From JAGPCK01 sp041675505 (GTDB lineage: Bacteria > Bacteroidota > Bacteroidia > UKL13-3): a DNA stretch of 64,000 bases. The stretch spans positions 186,001 through 250,000 of the forward strand of contig JBAYTR010000002.1 of NCBI GenBank assembly GCA_041675505.1, in the 5' to 3' direction. Position 1 is the first letter of the stretch, and every line of letters starts with the position of its first letter. Made by a program: the position numbers and the translations under genes. The notes beneath the pieces were generated by a model. It saw nothing but the letters and a program-made list of their open reading frames with translations. It ran no database searches and was not told the DNA's origin. Shown one piece after another: positions 8,491 through 16,359 of the stretch.

Positions 8491-8665
8491 AAAGCCATTA
8501 GTTATCTTTAGAATCAAAAAGACAGAATTGGTAAAATGTAGACTGGCAATTGATAATTACATACTGAACCAGGCTTCTGTTCAACCAGGAGGTACTATGA
8601 CAGAAGAAAAATATCAGCAACTATTTAGGGAAACAAGGGCATATTGGCACGTATGGAAACCTTAA
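8477..8665 (+). pseudogene. Truncated protein tail 2, paralogue of tail 1
   Basis: A 62-codon open frame whose last ~40 residues match tail 1: N-Q-A-S-V-Q-P-G, M-T-E-E-K-Y-Q-Q, R-A-Y-W-H-V-W-K-P. The first ~20 residues are shared with nothing else here and overlap the end of the preceding gene, so the ATG at 8477 may be fortuitous. It is probably the 3' remnant of a larger gene, retained together with its 3' neighbour, which starts 13 bp after the stop. Confidence 0.45.
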
Positions 8666-8678
8666 ATATATAATATAA

Positions 8679-8930
8679 ATGGAAAAAACTTGGGAAGATA
8701 TATTTCTTGAAGAGGTAATGCAATACTTACAAAGCGTAAGTAAGGAAAATTTTCATCAAAAATATGAAGAACTGCAAAGTATTGTTGACCGCTACATACT
8801 CAGTGGTATAGATCCACATGAAATTAATAAAGTATTAGCAACGGTGGACGATAAAATGGAAGTAGGACAATTTCAGTTTGATGTCATTTATGAAATTAGT
8901 CAACGTATTTTCAAGTGGTATCCTAAATAA
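8679..8930 (+). CDS. Small helical protein, candidate immunity-like partner 2
   Basis: An 83-residue acidic, helix-rich, presumably cytoplasmic protein. It aligns along its length with the 8224-8490 product (shared Y-L-x-x-V-x-K-E-N-F and a central G-I turn) but has diverged strongly, which points to two related but non-identical modules and not to a recent duplication. It starts 13 bp after tail 2, so the pair could be cotranscribed. No known family is recognised. Confidence 0.55.
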   Translation: MEKTWEDIFLEEVMQYLQSVSKENFHQKYEELQSIVDRYILSGIDPHEINKVLATVDDKMEVGQFQFDVIYEISQRIFKWYPK

Positions 8931-8964
8931 TTTTTAGATATTACGTTTAAGGATTATGCTCCCA

Positions 8965-9151
8965 CTCGTCCTCGTTTGCAACGAGGATGCTAGAGTTTGT
9001 GAGATTAGAACCGAAATTTTATCCACTCGATTGCAACGAGCAAATGTTATTTTTGTTTTATGAGTTCTGAACCTGATGCATATGAAAGAAAAGAGAGCGT
9101 TGCAAACGCAAAGAATAAGAAATCCTCGTTGCAAACGAGGATTAGTAGAGG
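8965..9151 (+). repeat. 185-bp palindrome-bounded repeat, copy 3
   Basis: Third direct copy, with the left end CCTCGTTTGCAACGAGG and the right end palindrome intact. The box TATTTTTG lies just upstream of the micro-ORF ATG at 9060. Here the micro-ORF (M-S-S-E-P-D-A-Y) stays open past the repeat end and is in frame with the OmpA-like gene that starts at 9168. Confidence 0.8.
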
Positions 9152-9167
9152 TACTTACAAAAACAGA

Positions 9168-9659
9168 ATGAAAATTCCACTTACTTGTATCTTTTGTATC
9201 ATTTTGATTGCAAATGTAAATGCGCAAAACAATACGGTGCATTTTGACACATCCACCATTCAACTGAATAATCCGCAACCCTTGCAATACCTGTCAATGC
9301 ATATTTATTATGACATAGAAGGTAACAATAGAATCAGACCTCATTCTTTAGCTGAACTTGACTCCGCAATCAAAATCATGCGCCTACTTTCTGGCTTTTC
9401 CTTCCGCCTAGAATGTCATACAGATTGTCGGGCAGATTCGATGTACAATAAGCGACTTTCGGAAATAAGAGCAAATCAATTGGCTGAATACATAAAACAA
9501 AAACTAAACACTGTAAGCATAACAGCAAAAGGGATGGGAGAAAGTAACCCGATAAACAATTGTCGCTGTGAAGGAAATGTTCGCTCAACCTGTACAGAAG
9601 AAGAACACCAAAAAAACAGAAGAACCTTACTGATTATCTCATCGCGATTGAATAGATAA
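9168..9659 (+). CDS. Small secreted OmpA-like (peptidoglycan-binding) domain protein
   Basis: A 163-residue protein: signal peptide at residues 1-20 (ending N-V-N-A-Q), a short linker, and an OmpA C-terminal domain at about residues 45-160. The domain shows the expected start (Y-Y-D-I-E-G-N), a central H-T-D-C in place of the usual H-T-D-x-x-G, R-A-N-Q-L-A-E-Y-I and a closing N-R-R-T. Such domains bind peptidoglycan. The ATG at 9168 was selected because it gives a signal peptide; translation from the upstream in-frame ATG at 9060 in repeat copy 3 would add 36 residues and bury it. The extra cysteines near the ligand site are unusual. Confidence 0.75.
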   Translation: MKIPLTCIFCIILIANVNAQNNTVHFDTSTIQLNNPQPLQYLSMHIYYDIEGNNRIRPHSLAELDSAIKIMRLLSGFSFRLECHTDCRADSMYNKRLSEIRANQLAEYIKQKLNTVSITAKGMGESNPINNCRCEGNVRSTCTEEEHQKNRRTLLIISSRLNR

Positions 9660-9672
9660 TTTGATTGCCCTT

Positions 9673-10812
9673 TTAACCCAACGCCAGTTTCAAATCGTCC
9701 ATCAAATCTTCCAGGTCTTCTACACCCACACTCAGGCGCAACAGGTTATCTACTACACCTGCTTTCTCTCGTTCTTCTTTGGGTATAGAGGCGTGGGTCA
9801 TGGTGGCGGGGTGGTTAATCAATGACTCTACTCCACCCAAACTTTCAGCCAAAGAAAATACCTTGAAGGAAGACGCTATGCGAAAGGTTTCCTTCAAATC
9901 GGCTCCTTTGAGTACAATAGAAATCATGCCTCCGAAATCGCGCATTTGTTTTTTTGCCACCGCATAATTGGGGTGATCTTCAAAACCGGGCCAGTACACG
10001 TGCTCAATTTTTGGATGGTTGCGTAAAAATGCAGCTATGGCTCTTCCGTTTTCGCAATGCGCCTTCATGCGCAGGTGCAAGGTTTTGATACCGCGAAGCA
10101 CCAGAAAACTATCCTGCGGTCCGGGAGTAGCACCACAACTGTTATGTATGAATGCCAGTTGCTCGTGCAACTTATCGTCATTGGTTATCAAAGCACCCAT
10201 AATTACATCACTGTGTCCGCCCAGGTATTTGGTTACGCTGTGCATTACAATGTGAGCACCCAAGTCAAGCGGGTTTTGCAGGTAAGGTGAAGCGAAGGTA
10301 TTGTCAACCGCCAGTATCAGGTTATTTTTTTGAGCAATAGCAGCACAGGCCGCTATGTCAACAATTTTCATGGTGGGGTTGGTAGGCGTTTCTATCCAAA
10401 TGAGTTTGGTATTGGCATTAATGTAGTTGTTGATGTTATTGGCATCATCCAAATCAATGAAATGGAATTTAATCCCAAACTTGGCAAACACCTTGGTGAA
10501 CATGCGATACGTTCCTCCGTACAAATCATTGCCGGTAATTACCTCATCACCGGGTTGCAACAATTTTATCACCGCATCGGTGGCACCCATACCACTGGAA
10601 AAACACAAACCGTGTTTACCATTTTCTAAAGCCGCAATACAATTTTCCAAAGCTGTGCGTGTAGGATTTTTACCGCGGGCATAAGCATAGCCTTTGTGCT
10701 TGCCCGGGCTTTCCTGCCAAAAGGTGGATGTTTGGTAAATGGGAGTCATAATGGCTCCGGTGGTTGGGTCAGGCTCCTGACCGGCATGTATGGCTTTTGT
10801 TCCGAATTTCAT
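9673..10812 (-). CDS. Cystathionine gamma-synthase/lyase family PLP enzyme
   Basis: A 379-residue fold-type I pyridoxal phosphate enzyme of the Cys/Met metabolism family. Visible motifs: the N-terminal T-x-A-I-H-A-G-Q-x-P-D-P-x-T-G-A, Y-A-R-G-K-N-P-T-R near residue 45, and S-V-T-K-Y-L-G-G-H-S-D with the PLP lysine at residue 195. Length is typical. Members make or cleave cystathionine in methionine or cysteine metabolism; synthase and lyase activity cannot be separated here. It ends convergently 13 bp from the OmpA-like gene and lies 42 bp downstream of the tryptophan dioxygenase gene, so cotranscription is possible. Confidence 0.9.
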   Translation of the reverse strand: MKFGTKAIHAGQEPDPTTGAIMTPIYQTSTFWQESPGKHKGYAYARGKNPTRTALENCIAALENGKHGLCFSSGMGATDAVIKLLQPGDEVITGNDLYGGTYRMFTKVFAKFGIKFHFIDLDDANNINNYINANTKLIWIETPTNPTMKIVDIAACAAIAQKNNLILAVDNTFASPYLQNPLDLGAHIVMHSVTKYLGGHSDVIMGALITNDDKLHEQLAFIHNSCGATPGPQDSFLVLRGIKTLHLRMKAHCENGRAIAAFLRNHPKIEHVYWPGFEDHPNYAVAKKQMRDFGGMISIVLKGADLKETFRIASSFKVFSLAESLGGVESLINHPATMTHASIPKEEREKAGVVDNLLRLSVGVEDLEDLMDDLKLALG

Positions 10813-10854
10813 ATCCAGTTAAATTGATGCGTAATCGTAAATGTACCCGAAAAA

Positions 10855-11889
10855 TTATCTTGCAAATCCTAATCTTGTTTCCAGCTCAGGGCTTAGTTGA
10901 GGCAGCCTTCTGCGTTCAATAAGAAAAGTATTGAGGCGGGCAATGTCTTTAAAAATATAGTGCTTGTCGAGGGCTCCTTTCAAATAATCCTTACCGCTAC
11001 TGCCACCGGTACCTACACGTGTACCAATCATGCGGTGTACCATGTTAACATGACGGAAGCGCCAGGTGGCAAGCAGGTTGTCAATTTCCAGTAACAACTC
11101 CAGCATACGGAAAGGTAACTGAAGCATGGGGTATCCACGGTACAACATAATAAACAAGGCTGCACGATTGGCTTCTGCACTGAAAGAACTTCCGCTGTTG
11201 CCACGCAAAAACAGGTTATCAAATTCTTCCAGATTTTGTGACTCCCCTTCTACCAATCCTGATGCATAAATGTTGCGGTAATCGTTCCAGAACGGATGGT
11301 GAAGAGTACCCTCGGGTGTAGTAGTTTTATACGTTGACCAATAATCATTGTTATTGAAAAACGGAGTGCGTTTTAACCAGGCATCAACCAACTCCAATAA
11401 ACTGAGTTGTTTCTCCACTTCCTTAATCATCTCTACCTGTTCAGGGCGCAATTGTGAAGTGTAGTATTGCTGGCCGTGGCGGTGGTCAAATTTTAATCCC
11501 AATTTAGCCTCTGTAATTTTAAACTGCCAGCTTTGAAAACCTGAAGCCGGACGAAGCATATCTCTGAAATCAAGAAAGTCCATAGGAGTCATGGTTTCCA
11601 ACACATCCACTTTATTTACCAGCATGCGTAAGATAACTGCAATACGGTTTAAGCGGTGTGTAACCATTTGCAACTCGGGACTGTTATCATTTACTTCAGT
11701 TTTACTCAGAATCTCAGCGATGGAATCTATTTCATGCAAAATCTGCTTGAACCACAATTCATAGCTTTGGTGAATGATGATAAATAACATCTCGTCATGT
11801 GCAGGTGTGCCGTGTTTTACACTTTCCATGTCCTGCGCCTTAAGAATCTTTTCTAACTGTAAATAATCGCTGTAATGTACGTTACTCAT
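10855..11889 (-). CDS. kynA: Tryptophan 2,3-dioxygenase
   Basis: A 344-residue cytoplasmic heme enzyme that opens the indole ring of tryptophan to give N-formylkynurenine, the first step of the kynurenine pathway. Family marks include the N-terminal Y-x-x-Y-L-x-L, the F-I-I-I-H-Q-S-Y-E-L-W-F-K-Q region that forms part of the active site, L-R-P-x-S-G-F-Q-S-W-Q-F, and the R-x-x-H-x-x-M-V-x-R-x-I-G-x-R-x-G-T-G-G-S-S-G motif with the heme-ligand histidine. Length is somewhat above the short bacterial form. No other kynurenine genes lie nearby. It starts 60 bp after the TPMT-like gene on the same strand. Confidence 0.92.
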   Translation of the reverse strand: MSNVHYSDYLQLEKILKAQDMESVKHGTPAHDEMLFIIIHQSYELWFKQILHEIDSIAEILSKTEVNDNSPELQMVTHRLNRIAVILRMLVNKVDVLETMTPMDFLDFRDMLRPASGFQSWQFKITEAKLGLKFDHRHGQQYYTSQLRPEQVEMIKEVEKQLSLLELVDAWLKRTPFFNNNDYWSTYKTTTPEGTLHHPFWNDYRNIYASGLVEGESQNLEEFDNLFLRGNSGSSFSAEANRAALFIMLYRGYPMLQLPFRMLELLLEIDNLLATWRFRHVNMVHRMIGTRVGTGGSSGKDYLKGALDKHYIFKDIARLNTFLIERRRLPQLSPELETRLGFAR

Positions 11890-11949
11890 ATTAATGTAGT
11901 TTACTCAGGCAAAGTAAGTATTTTACCTCTATTGAAAGTATGATTAAAC

Positions 11950-12534
11950 TCAATCCCTTTTATTAAGCACCACAAATAACTCATTACCCGCACGCTGCGG
12001 AATAGAATTATAGCAAGGTGCAAATACCTTAAATTCAAAATAGGGTTCAAAATACGTTTTATATTCTTCTGCACTTCCGCCAAATGGCGGACCTTCTTTT
12101 TCAAACACACAACTAAACAACAATCCGGCAAGCTTACCCACGGGCTTTAACAAGCGGTGCATGTGTGCTGCATAGTGATTGCGAAGTGACGGGTCCAACG
12201 CACAAAAAAATGTTTGCTCCACAATCAAATCATACGTTGCCGTATGTTCAAAAAAATCTCCACATAGCACTCTTAAACCTGCATCAGCATAAGATGCCCG
12301 CAGACGGTCGCACAACAAAGGTGAAATATCAATACAGGTAACATCGGTAAAACCTGCGTTGAGCAAATATTCCGCCTCGTAAGCATTGCCACACCCGGGT
12401 ATAAGAATGGCTATGTCTTTATTCGTTAATTGGTCAAAATAGTTTTTAAGCGGGGCAGAAATTTGGCCCATATCCCAGCCGGTTTGTCCTTCTGCATATC
12501 GGTTGTTCCAGAATTCCTGTGTAAGTTTTTCCAT
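11950..12534 (-). CDS. Thiopurine methyltransferase-like SAM-dependent methyltransferase
   Basis: A 194-residue class I methyltransferase of the TPMT family. It opens with F-W-x-x-R-Y-x-x-G-x-T-G-W-D, typical of these proteins, followed by the SAM-binding motif I-P-G-C-G-N-A-Y-E-A-E-Y-L, an acidic strand end (C-I-D-I-S-P) and an E-Q-T-F-F-C-A-L region. Bacterial relatives methylate thiol, selenium or tellurium compounds, or are uncharacterised; the substrate here is unknown. Only 3 bp separate it from the TonB-dependent receptor gene upstream, so they form an operon, though no functional link is obvious. Confidence 0.85.
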   Translation of the reverse strand: MEKLTQEFWNNRYAEGQTGWDMGQISAPLKNYFDQLTNKDIAILIPGCGNAYEAEYLLNAGFTDVTCIDISPLLCDRLRASYADAGLRVLCGDFFEHTATYDLIVEQTFFCALDPSLRNHYAAHMHRLLKPVGKLAGLLFSCVFEKEGPPFGGSAEEYKTYFEPYFEFKVFAPCYNSIPQRAGNELFVVLNKRD

Positions 12535-12537
12535 AAC

Positions 12538-15030
12538 TCAGAATTTAAGCAATAAGGCCAGATTTACTCTGCGTGTAGTAAGGTAATTGGGCACAGCATA
12601 TTGCGTATTGGTTACATCTTTTACCCAAAGGTACGAGATGGTATTGTTCATTTGTAACAGATTAAATACTTCCAAACTTATCCAGGCTGATTTAATAGTT
12701 TTGGTTAAACCTGAACGTTTGTCTTTAGGCAATTTTTCATCTACAATCATTTTGGAAAAACCTATATCTACTCTGCGGTAAGGCGGCATGCGTTGTTTGT
12801 CTGAGTATACATGTTTATTGGGCGGGCCAAACGGCAAACCAGAACCGTACACCAACATCATGTGCATTTTGTATTTCGGATTTTTAGCCAACTCATCCTG
12901 AAAGAACAAACTGAAATTTACCCGTTGATCGGTTGGGCGCGGAATATAGCCCGGATACTTTATTGACCCATCTGCGGCCACAACTGAATCATTAGAGAGA
13001 TTCTCTGCAACACGCATAAAAGACAGGCTGGCCCATGATTCTATTCCCTTCAGAAACTCTCCGTTCACTCTGAAATCAGCACCGGTAGCAAAACCCTGCG
13101 AACTGTTTTGAGCATGGTAACGAATACGTACGTTGTCAATTTCGTATGGAATCAATCCGTCTAATTTCTTGTAATATCCTTCAGCAGAAAATTTAAACGG
13201 GCGGCCCCAGGCATCAAAAAGGAAATCTGTTCCCAACACAAAGTGAATGGCTCGCTGTGCTTGTACATCGGTATTCAACTCCCCTTTCAGGTTACGCAAT
13301 TCACGGTAAAAGGGCGGCTGGTAATAGTACCCGAAGGCTGCTTTAACCGATACATCTTTCTTGAGTAAGCTATCTCCTTTATTGTTAAACCGTATATCCC
13401 TGTTATGTCTGCGATTAGGTTCAAACGAAAACTGAAAACGCGGACTGATAACATTCTGATAATTTACGTCCCAGTAATTGGTTCTTACTCCGTAACTGAA
13501 TACCATGTTACTGGCCTGGTGAATGGTTTGCGCGTTTTGAACATAAGCTGTGTAACGGTTACTGCTCATGTTTACCTTGCCACGATACAACTCATTCATT
13601 TCAAAATTTCCATTCACCAAAAGAGGCACTGAAAAATCGGCTGAGTCCATGTATTTCCACTCGTGTAATTTGTCGTATATAATCTCGCGCTGGTATTGTA
13701 CTCCCCATTGCAGGTTGTGTGCACCTGAGGAATAATATCCGCGGTGGCCAACATTTACAACGGTTGCTTCCAGGTTATTTCGCGCATGGTTAATAAAATA
13801 CCCCGTTCCTCTGTTGGCCACAGATTCAGCAAAATTATCAGAGCCCAAATTGCTTTCTAACTGATCTAAACGGTAAGCGCCTTCCACGCTAAAATATTCA
13901 TTCTCGATGGTATTGAATGCTGAGGAAATAAATTTCAACACTACTTTATTGCTCGGACGGTATGAGAGGGTAAGCCCGCTCATCATGGTGCGGTAACGCA
14001 TCAGCTCGGCTCCCTCAAAACCTATATTTAACCGAAGTGCGTTGGTTACGGTGCCAAAAACTGTTTCGCGGTTTTGAGGTACAATCAGGTAACGGTTCTC
14101 TGCGTAATTGGCCAGCCAACTTATCTCCAGATTATCGCGCAAATGATAGGTAAGCAATGACTGCACATCGGCAAAACGGGGTTTGTAATCGCCCTGCACA
14201 TCTAATGAATTAAGTAAATAATTGTTGCTGCGGTAACGTGCTCCCGCAATGTAATTCAACCGAAGATTCTTTGAACTGCCCTCTACGGTTACGTTGGCAC
14301 CCATTAAACTGGCATGTGTGGTTACACCGAATTTTCGGGGTTGCTTGTAGCGCACATCCAATACAGATGACATACGGTCTCCGTAACGTGCTTCAAAACC
14401 GCCCGCTGAAAATTTTACATTATTCACCATATCAGGGTTGATAAAACTTAGCCCTTCCTGTTGGCCTGAGCGAACCAGAAAAGGCCGGTAAATTTCAATG
14501 TCATTCACATAAATTAAGTTCTCATCGTAGTTGCCACCCCGCACGTTATACTGTGAACTTAGTTCGTTGTTTGATGAAACTCCGGGCAGTGTTTTTAATA
14601 TCGCTTCAAAGTTTCCTGAAATATTCGGCATTACCTCCAGCGATTTGGGGTCAATGCTCATGGTGCTTACCTTTTCTCTTTCCTGAGCCCCTTCTACCAC
14701 CACAGTACCCAGCTTGGTGGCTGTGCCCATCACTACATCCACCCGTTTACTTGTGCCAGGTTGCAAAGCTGCAACTTCCAGGTAAATAGTATTGCGGCCC
14801 ACAAATGAAAAAGCCAGTTGAAAAGTTTCTTCTGAAGGAACGGTTAATACAAACGAACCATCTTTAGCGGTAATGGTACCAAAAGATTTTCCCACGCCTG
14901 CCACATTTACATCTTCCAACACAGCATTGGATGAATCGCGCACAATACCAAATACAGTGGCTTTGCGTTGCGCCCAAGCGGTGGAAGAAAGTAAGAGTAA
15001 AAAAGCAAATGCGGTTATACGAAAAGGCAT
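12538..15030 (-). CDS. TonB-dependent receptor with carboxypeptidase-like N-domain
   Basis: An 830-residue outer-membrane receptor: signal peptide at 1-20 (ending A-W-A-Q), a carboxypeptidase-regulatory-like beta-sandwich at about 23-105 (G-I-V-R-D-S-S-N-A-V-L-E-D-V-N-V), a plug domain at ~120-230 with the signature Y-N-V-R-G-G-N-Y-D-E-N, and a C-terminal beta-barrel ending in F. The ligand is not deducible, since no SusD or siderophore genes are adjacent. It follows rpe by 21 bp and precedes the TPMT-like gene by 3 bp, so it sits inside a minus-strand run. The barrel is on the short side for the family. Confidence 0.9.
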   Translation of the reverse strand: MPFRITAFAFLLLLSSTAWAQRKATVFGIVRDSSNAVLEDVNVAGVGKSFGTITAKDGSFVLTVPSEETFQLAFSFVGRNTIYLEVAALQPGTSKRVDVVMGTATKLGTVVVEGAQEREKVSTMSIDPKSLEVMPNISGNFEAILKTLPGVSSNNELSSQYNVRGGNYDENLIYVNDIEIYRPFLVRSGQQEGLSFINPDMVNNVKFSAGGFEARYGDRMSSVLDVRYKQPRKFGVTTHASLMGANVTVEGSSKNLRLNYIAGARYRSNNYLLNSLDVQGDYKPRFADVQSLLTYHLRDNLEISWLANYAENRYLIVPQNRETVFGTVTNALRLNIGFEGAELMRYRTMMSGLTLSYRPSNKVVLKFISSAFNTIENEYFSVEGAYRLDQLESNLGSDNFAESVANRGTGYFINHARNNLEATVVNVGHRGYYSSGAHNLQWGVQYQREIIYDKLHEWKYMDSADFSVPLLVNGNFEMNELYRGKVNMSSNRYTAYVQNAQTIHQASNMVFSYGVRTNYWDVNYQNVISPRFQFSFEPNRRHNRDIRFNNKGDSLLKKDVSVKAAFGYYYQPPFYRELRNLKGELNTDVQAQRAIHFVLGTDFLFDAWGRPFKFSAEGYYKKLDGLIPYEIDNVRIRYHAQNSSQGFATGADFRVNGEFLKGIESWASLSFMRVAENLSNDSVVAADGSIKYPGYIPRPTDQRVNFSLFFQDELAKNPKYKMHMMLVYGSGLPFGPPNKHVYSDKQRMPPYRRVDIGFSKMIVDEKLPKDKRSGLTKTIKSAWISLEVFNLLQMNNTISYLWVKDVTNTQYAVPNYLTTRRVNLALLLKF

Positions 15031-15051
15031 GTACGGTGTGTAAAACGAAAT

Positions 15052-15723
15052 TTATATTGCCTTATTGCCGTGGTGTACCTGTTTTAACTCTTGTATGGTA
15101 TGAACGGGATTGGATGCATTGAAAACAAAGTTCCCCGCTACCAAAACATTGGCTCCGGCATTCAATAATTTTGGCGCATTATCCAGGTTTACACCTCCGT
15201 CAATTTCAATGCGGGCCTTAGAGCCTGTGAGTTGCTTGAGGGTAGCCAACTCCGTAATTTTATTGTACGTATTTTCAATAAATTTTTGTCCGCCAAAACC
15301 CGGGTTCACACTCATCAGGCAAACCAAATCAATATCTGCCAGCACCTCGCGTAACAATTGTACGGGAGTATGCGGATTAAGTGCCACTCCTGCCTGCATA
15401 CCCGCTTCTTTAATCGCACCTATAGTACGGTGTAAATGCGTGCTGGCTTCCAGATGAACAGTTAAAATATCTGCCCCTGCTTTTTTGAAATCAGCAATGT
15501 AGCGCTCAGGTTGCACAATCATCAAGTGTACATCTAGTGGTTTTTTAGCGTGTTTTTTTATGGCTGAAATAACAGGCAAACCTAAAGAGATATTGGGCAC
15601 AAAAACACCATCCATTACATCCACATGAAACCAATCGGCTGAACTGTGGTTAATCATTTCTACATCACGTTGCAGGTTGGCAAAATCTGCCGAAAGTATG
15701 GAAGGGGCTATTAAATGACTCAT
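15052..15723 (-). CDS. rpe: Ribulose-phosphate 3-epimerase
   Basis: A 223-residue TIM-barrel enzyme interconverting D-ribulose 5-phosphate and D-xylulose 5-phosphate in the pentose phosphate pathway. Signature segments are all present: I-A-P-S-I-L-S-A-D-F-A-N-L at the N-terminus, H-V-D-V-M-D-G-V-F-V-P-N with metal ligands, L-D-V-H-L-M-I, M-S-V-N-P-G-F-G-G-Q-K-F and E-I-D-G-G-V. The start at 15723 (ATG) is preferred to an in-frame TTG at 15732 that falls in the -7 box. It is first in the minus-strand run that continues with the TonB receptor. Confidence 0.97.
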   Translation of the reverse strand: MSHLIAPSILSADFANLQRDVEMINHSSADWFHVDVMDGVFVPNISLGLPVISAIKKHAKKPLDVHLMIVQPERYIADFKKAGADILTVHLEASTHLHRTIGAIKEAGMQAGVALNPHTPVQLLREVLADIDLVCLMSVNPGFGGQKFIENTYNKITELATLKQLTGSKARIEIDGGVNLDNAPKLLNAGANVLVAGNFVFNASNPVHTIQELKQVHHGNKAI

Positions 15724-15729
15724 AATGGG

Positions 15730-15737
15730 CAAAAATA
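15730..15737 (-). promoter_or_regulatory. Bacteroidota -7 promoter box for rpe
   Basis: TATTTTTG on the minus strand fits TAnnTTTG and lies 6 bp before the ATG. Transcription would start almost at the start codon, giving a leaderless or near-leaderless message. No -33 element at proper spacing was seen. Confidence 0.5.
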
Positions 15738-15798
15738 GGCTTTTTATCGGAATGAAAGCGGCCCCAAAAAGGAGAAAAACACTAACTTGCGCACACTT

Positions 15799-16359
15799 AT
15801 GTTACCGGTTGAATATCATTTCACTTATATAGAAACAGAACGCCTTAAACTGCGTTTAATTACTCCTGAGGTATATGAACACCTTTTCCGCTATTATACT
15901 GCCGAACAGTGGCAAACCTTTTTCGGGTTCAATACAGTGGAAGATGCAGAAAAAGAGATGGCCCGCTTAAGCGGAGGCATTGTTTCCTATAACCGAACGG
16001 TTCTGTTATTCGTAATTATTGATAAAGGATCTGACAAAGCCATTGGTGCATGTGGTTATCACAACTGGTACCAGCAACACAAAAGGGCTGAGGTAGGTTA
16101 CATCATACACAACCTTGAGTTCAGACAGAAAGGTTTAATGAAAGAGGCCTTTCACAAAATAGTAGATTATGGCTTTAATGAAATGGGGCTTGAACGAATT
16201 GAAGCCTTTATAGCAAAAGACAATGAAGCCTCCCTCCGTTTGCTGAAAGGATTAGGGTTCCAATACGAAGGGAATTTACGCAAGCACTACATGGTTAAAG
16301 GCGAGCTTGATGATTCTCAGGTATTCGGTTTACTCAAAACAGAGTACTTGGGCAGCTAA
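15799..16359 (+). CDS. GNAT-family N-acetyltransferase (RimJ/RimL-like)
   Basis: A 186-residue cytoplasmic acetyltransferase with the RimJ/RimL layout: T-E-R-L-K-L-R-L-I-T at the start, a central beta strand with I-G-A-C-G-Y-H-N, the acetyl-CoA region R-Q-K-G-L-M-K-E-A (a variant of the R/Q-x-x-G-x-G/A loop) and L-E-R-I-E-A-F-I-A-K-D-N-E-A-S-L-R-L-L-K near the C-terminus. Substrate (a ribosomal protein or small amine) is unknown. The ATG at 15799 is chosen over a TTG at 15787. Its 3' end overlaps the convergent response-regulator gene by 4 bp. Confidence 0.9.
   Translation: MLPVEYHFTYIETERLKLRLITPEVYEHLFRYYTAEQWQTFFGFNTVEDAEKEMARLSGGIVSYNRTVLLFVIIDKGSDKAIGACGYHNWYQQHKRAEVGYIIHNLEFRQKGLMKEAFHKIVDYGFNEMGLERIEAFIAKDNEASLRLLKGLGFQYEGNLRKHYMVKGELDDSQVFGLLKTEYLGS

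Noticed and set aside
8224..8930. Naming the tail/partner genes as a specific toxin-immunity family
   Set aside because: No catalytic motif or named immunity fold could be recognised by reading; the cassette idea rests on arrangement only.
7138..9151. CRISPR array
   Set aside because: The repeats are ~185 bp and separated by 500-960 bp of coding DNA, not short repeats with even spacers, and no cas gene is present.
9060..9659. OmpA-like gene starting at 9060 inside repeat copy 3
   Set aside because: The extra 36 residues are the repeat's micro-ORF and would put charged sequence before the signal peptide; the ATG at 9168 gives a proper export signal. Kept only as a finding.
10855..11889. Kynurenine pathway operon
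   Set aside because: Only tryptophan dioxygenase is present; neighbours are a PLP enzyme of sulfur metabolism and a TPMT-like methyltransferase, with no formamidase, kynureninase or monooxygenase.
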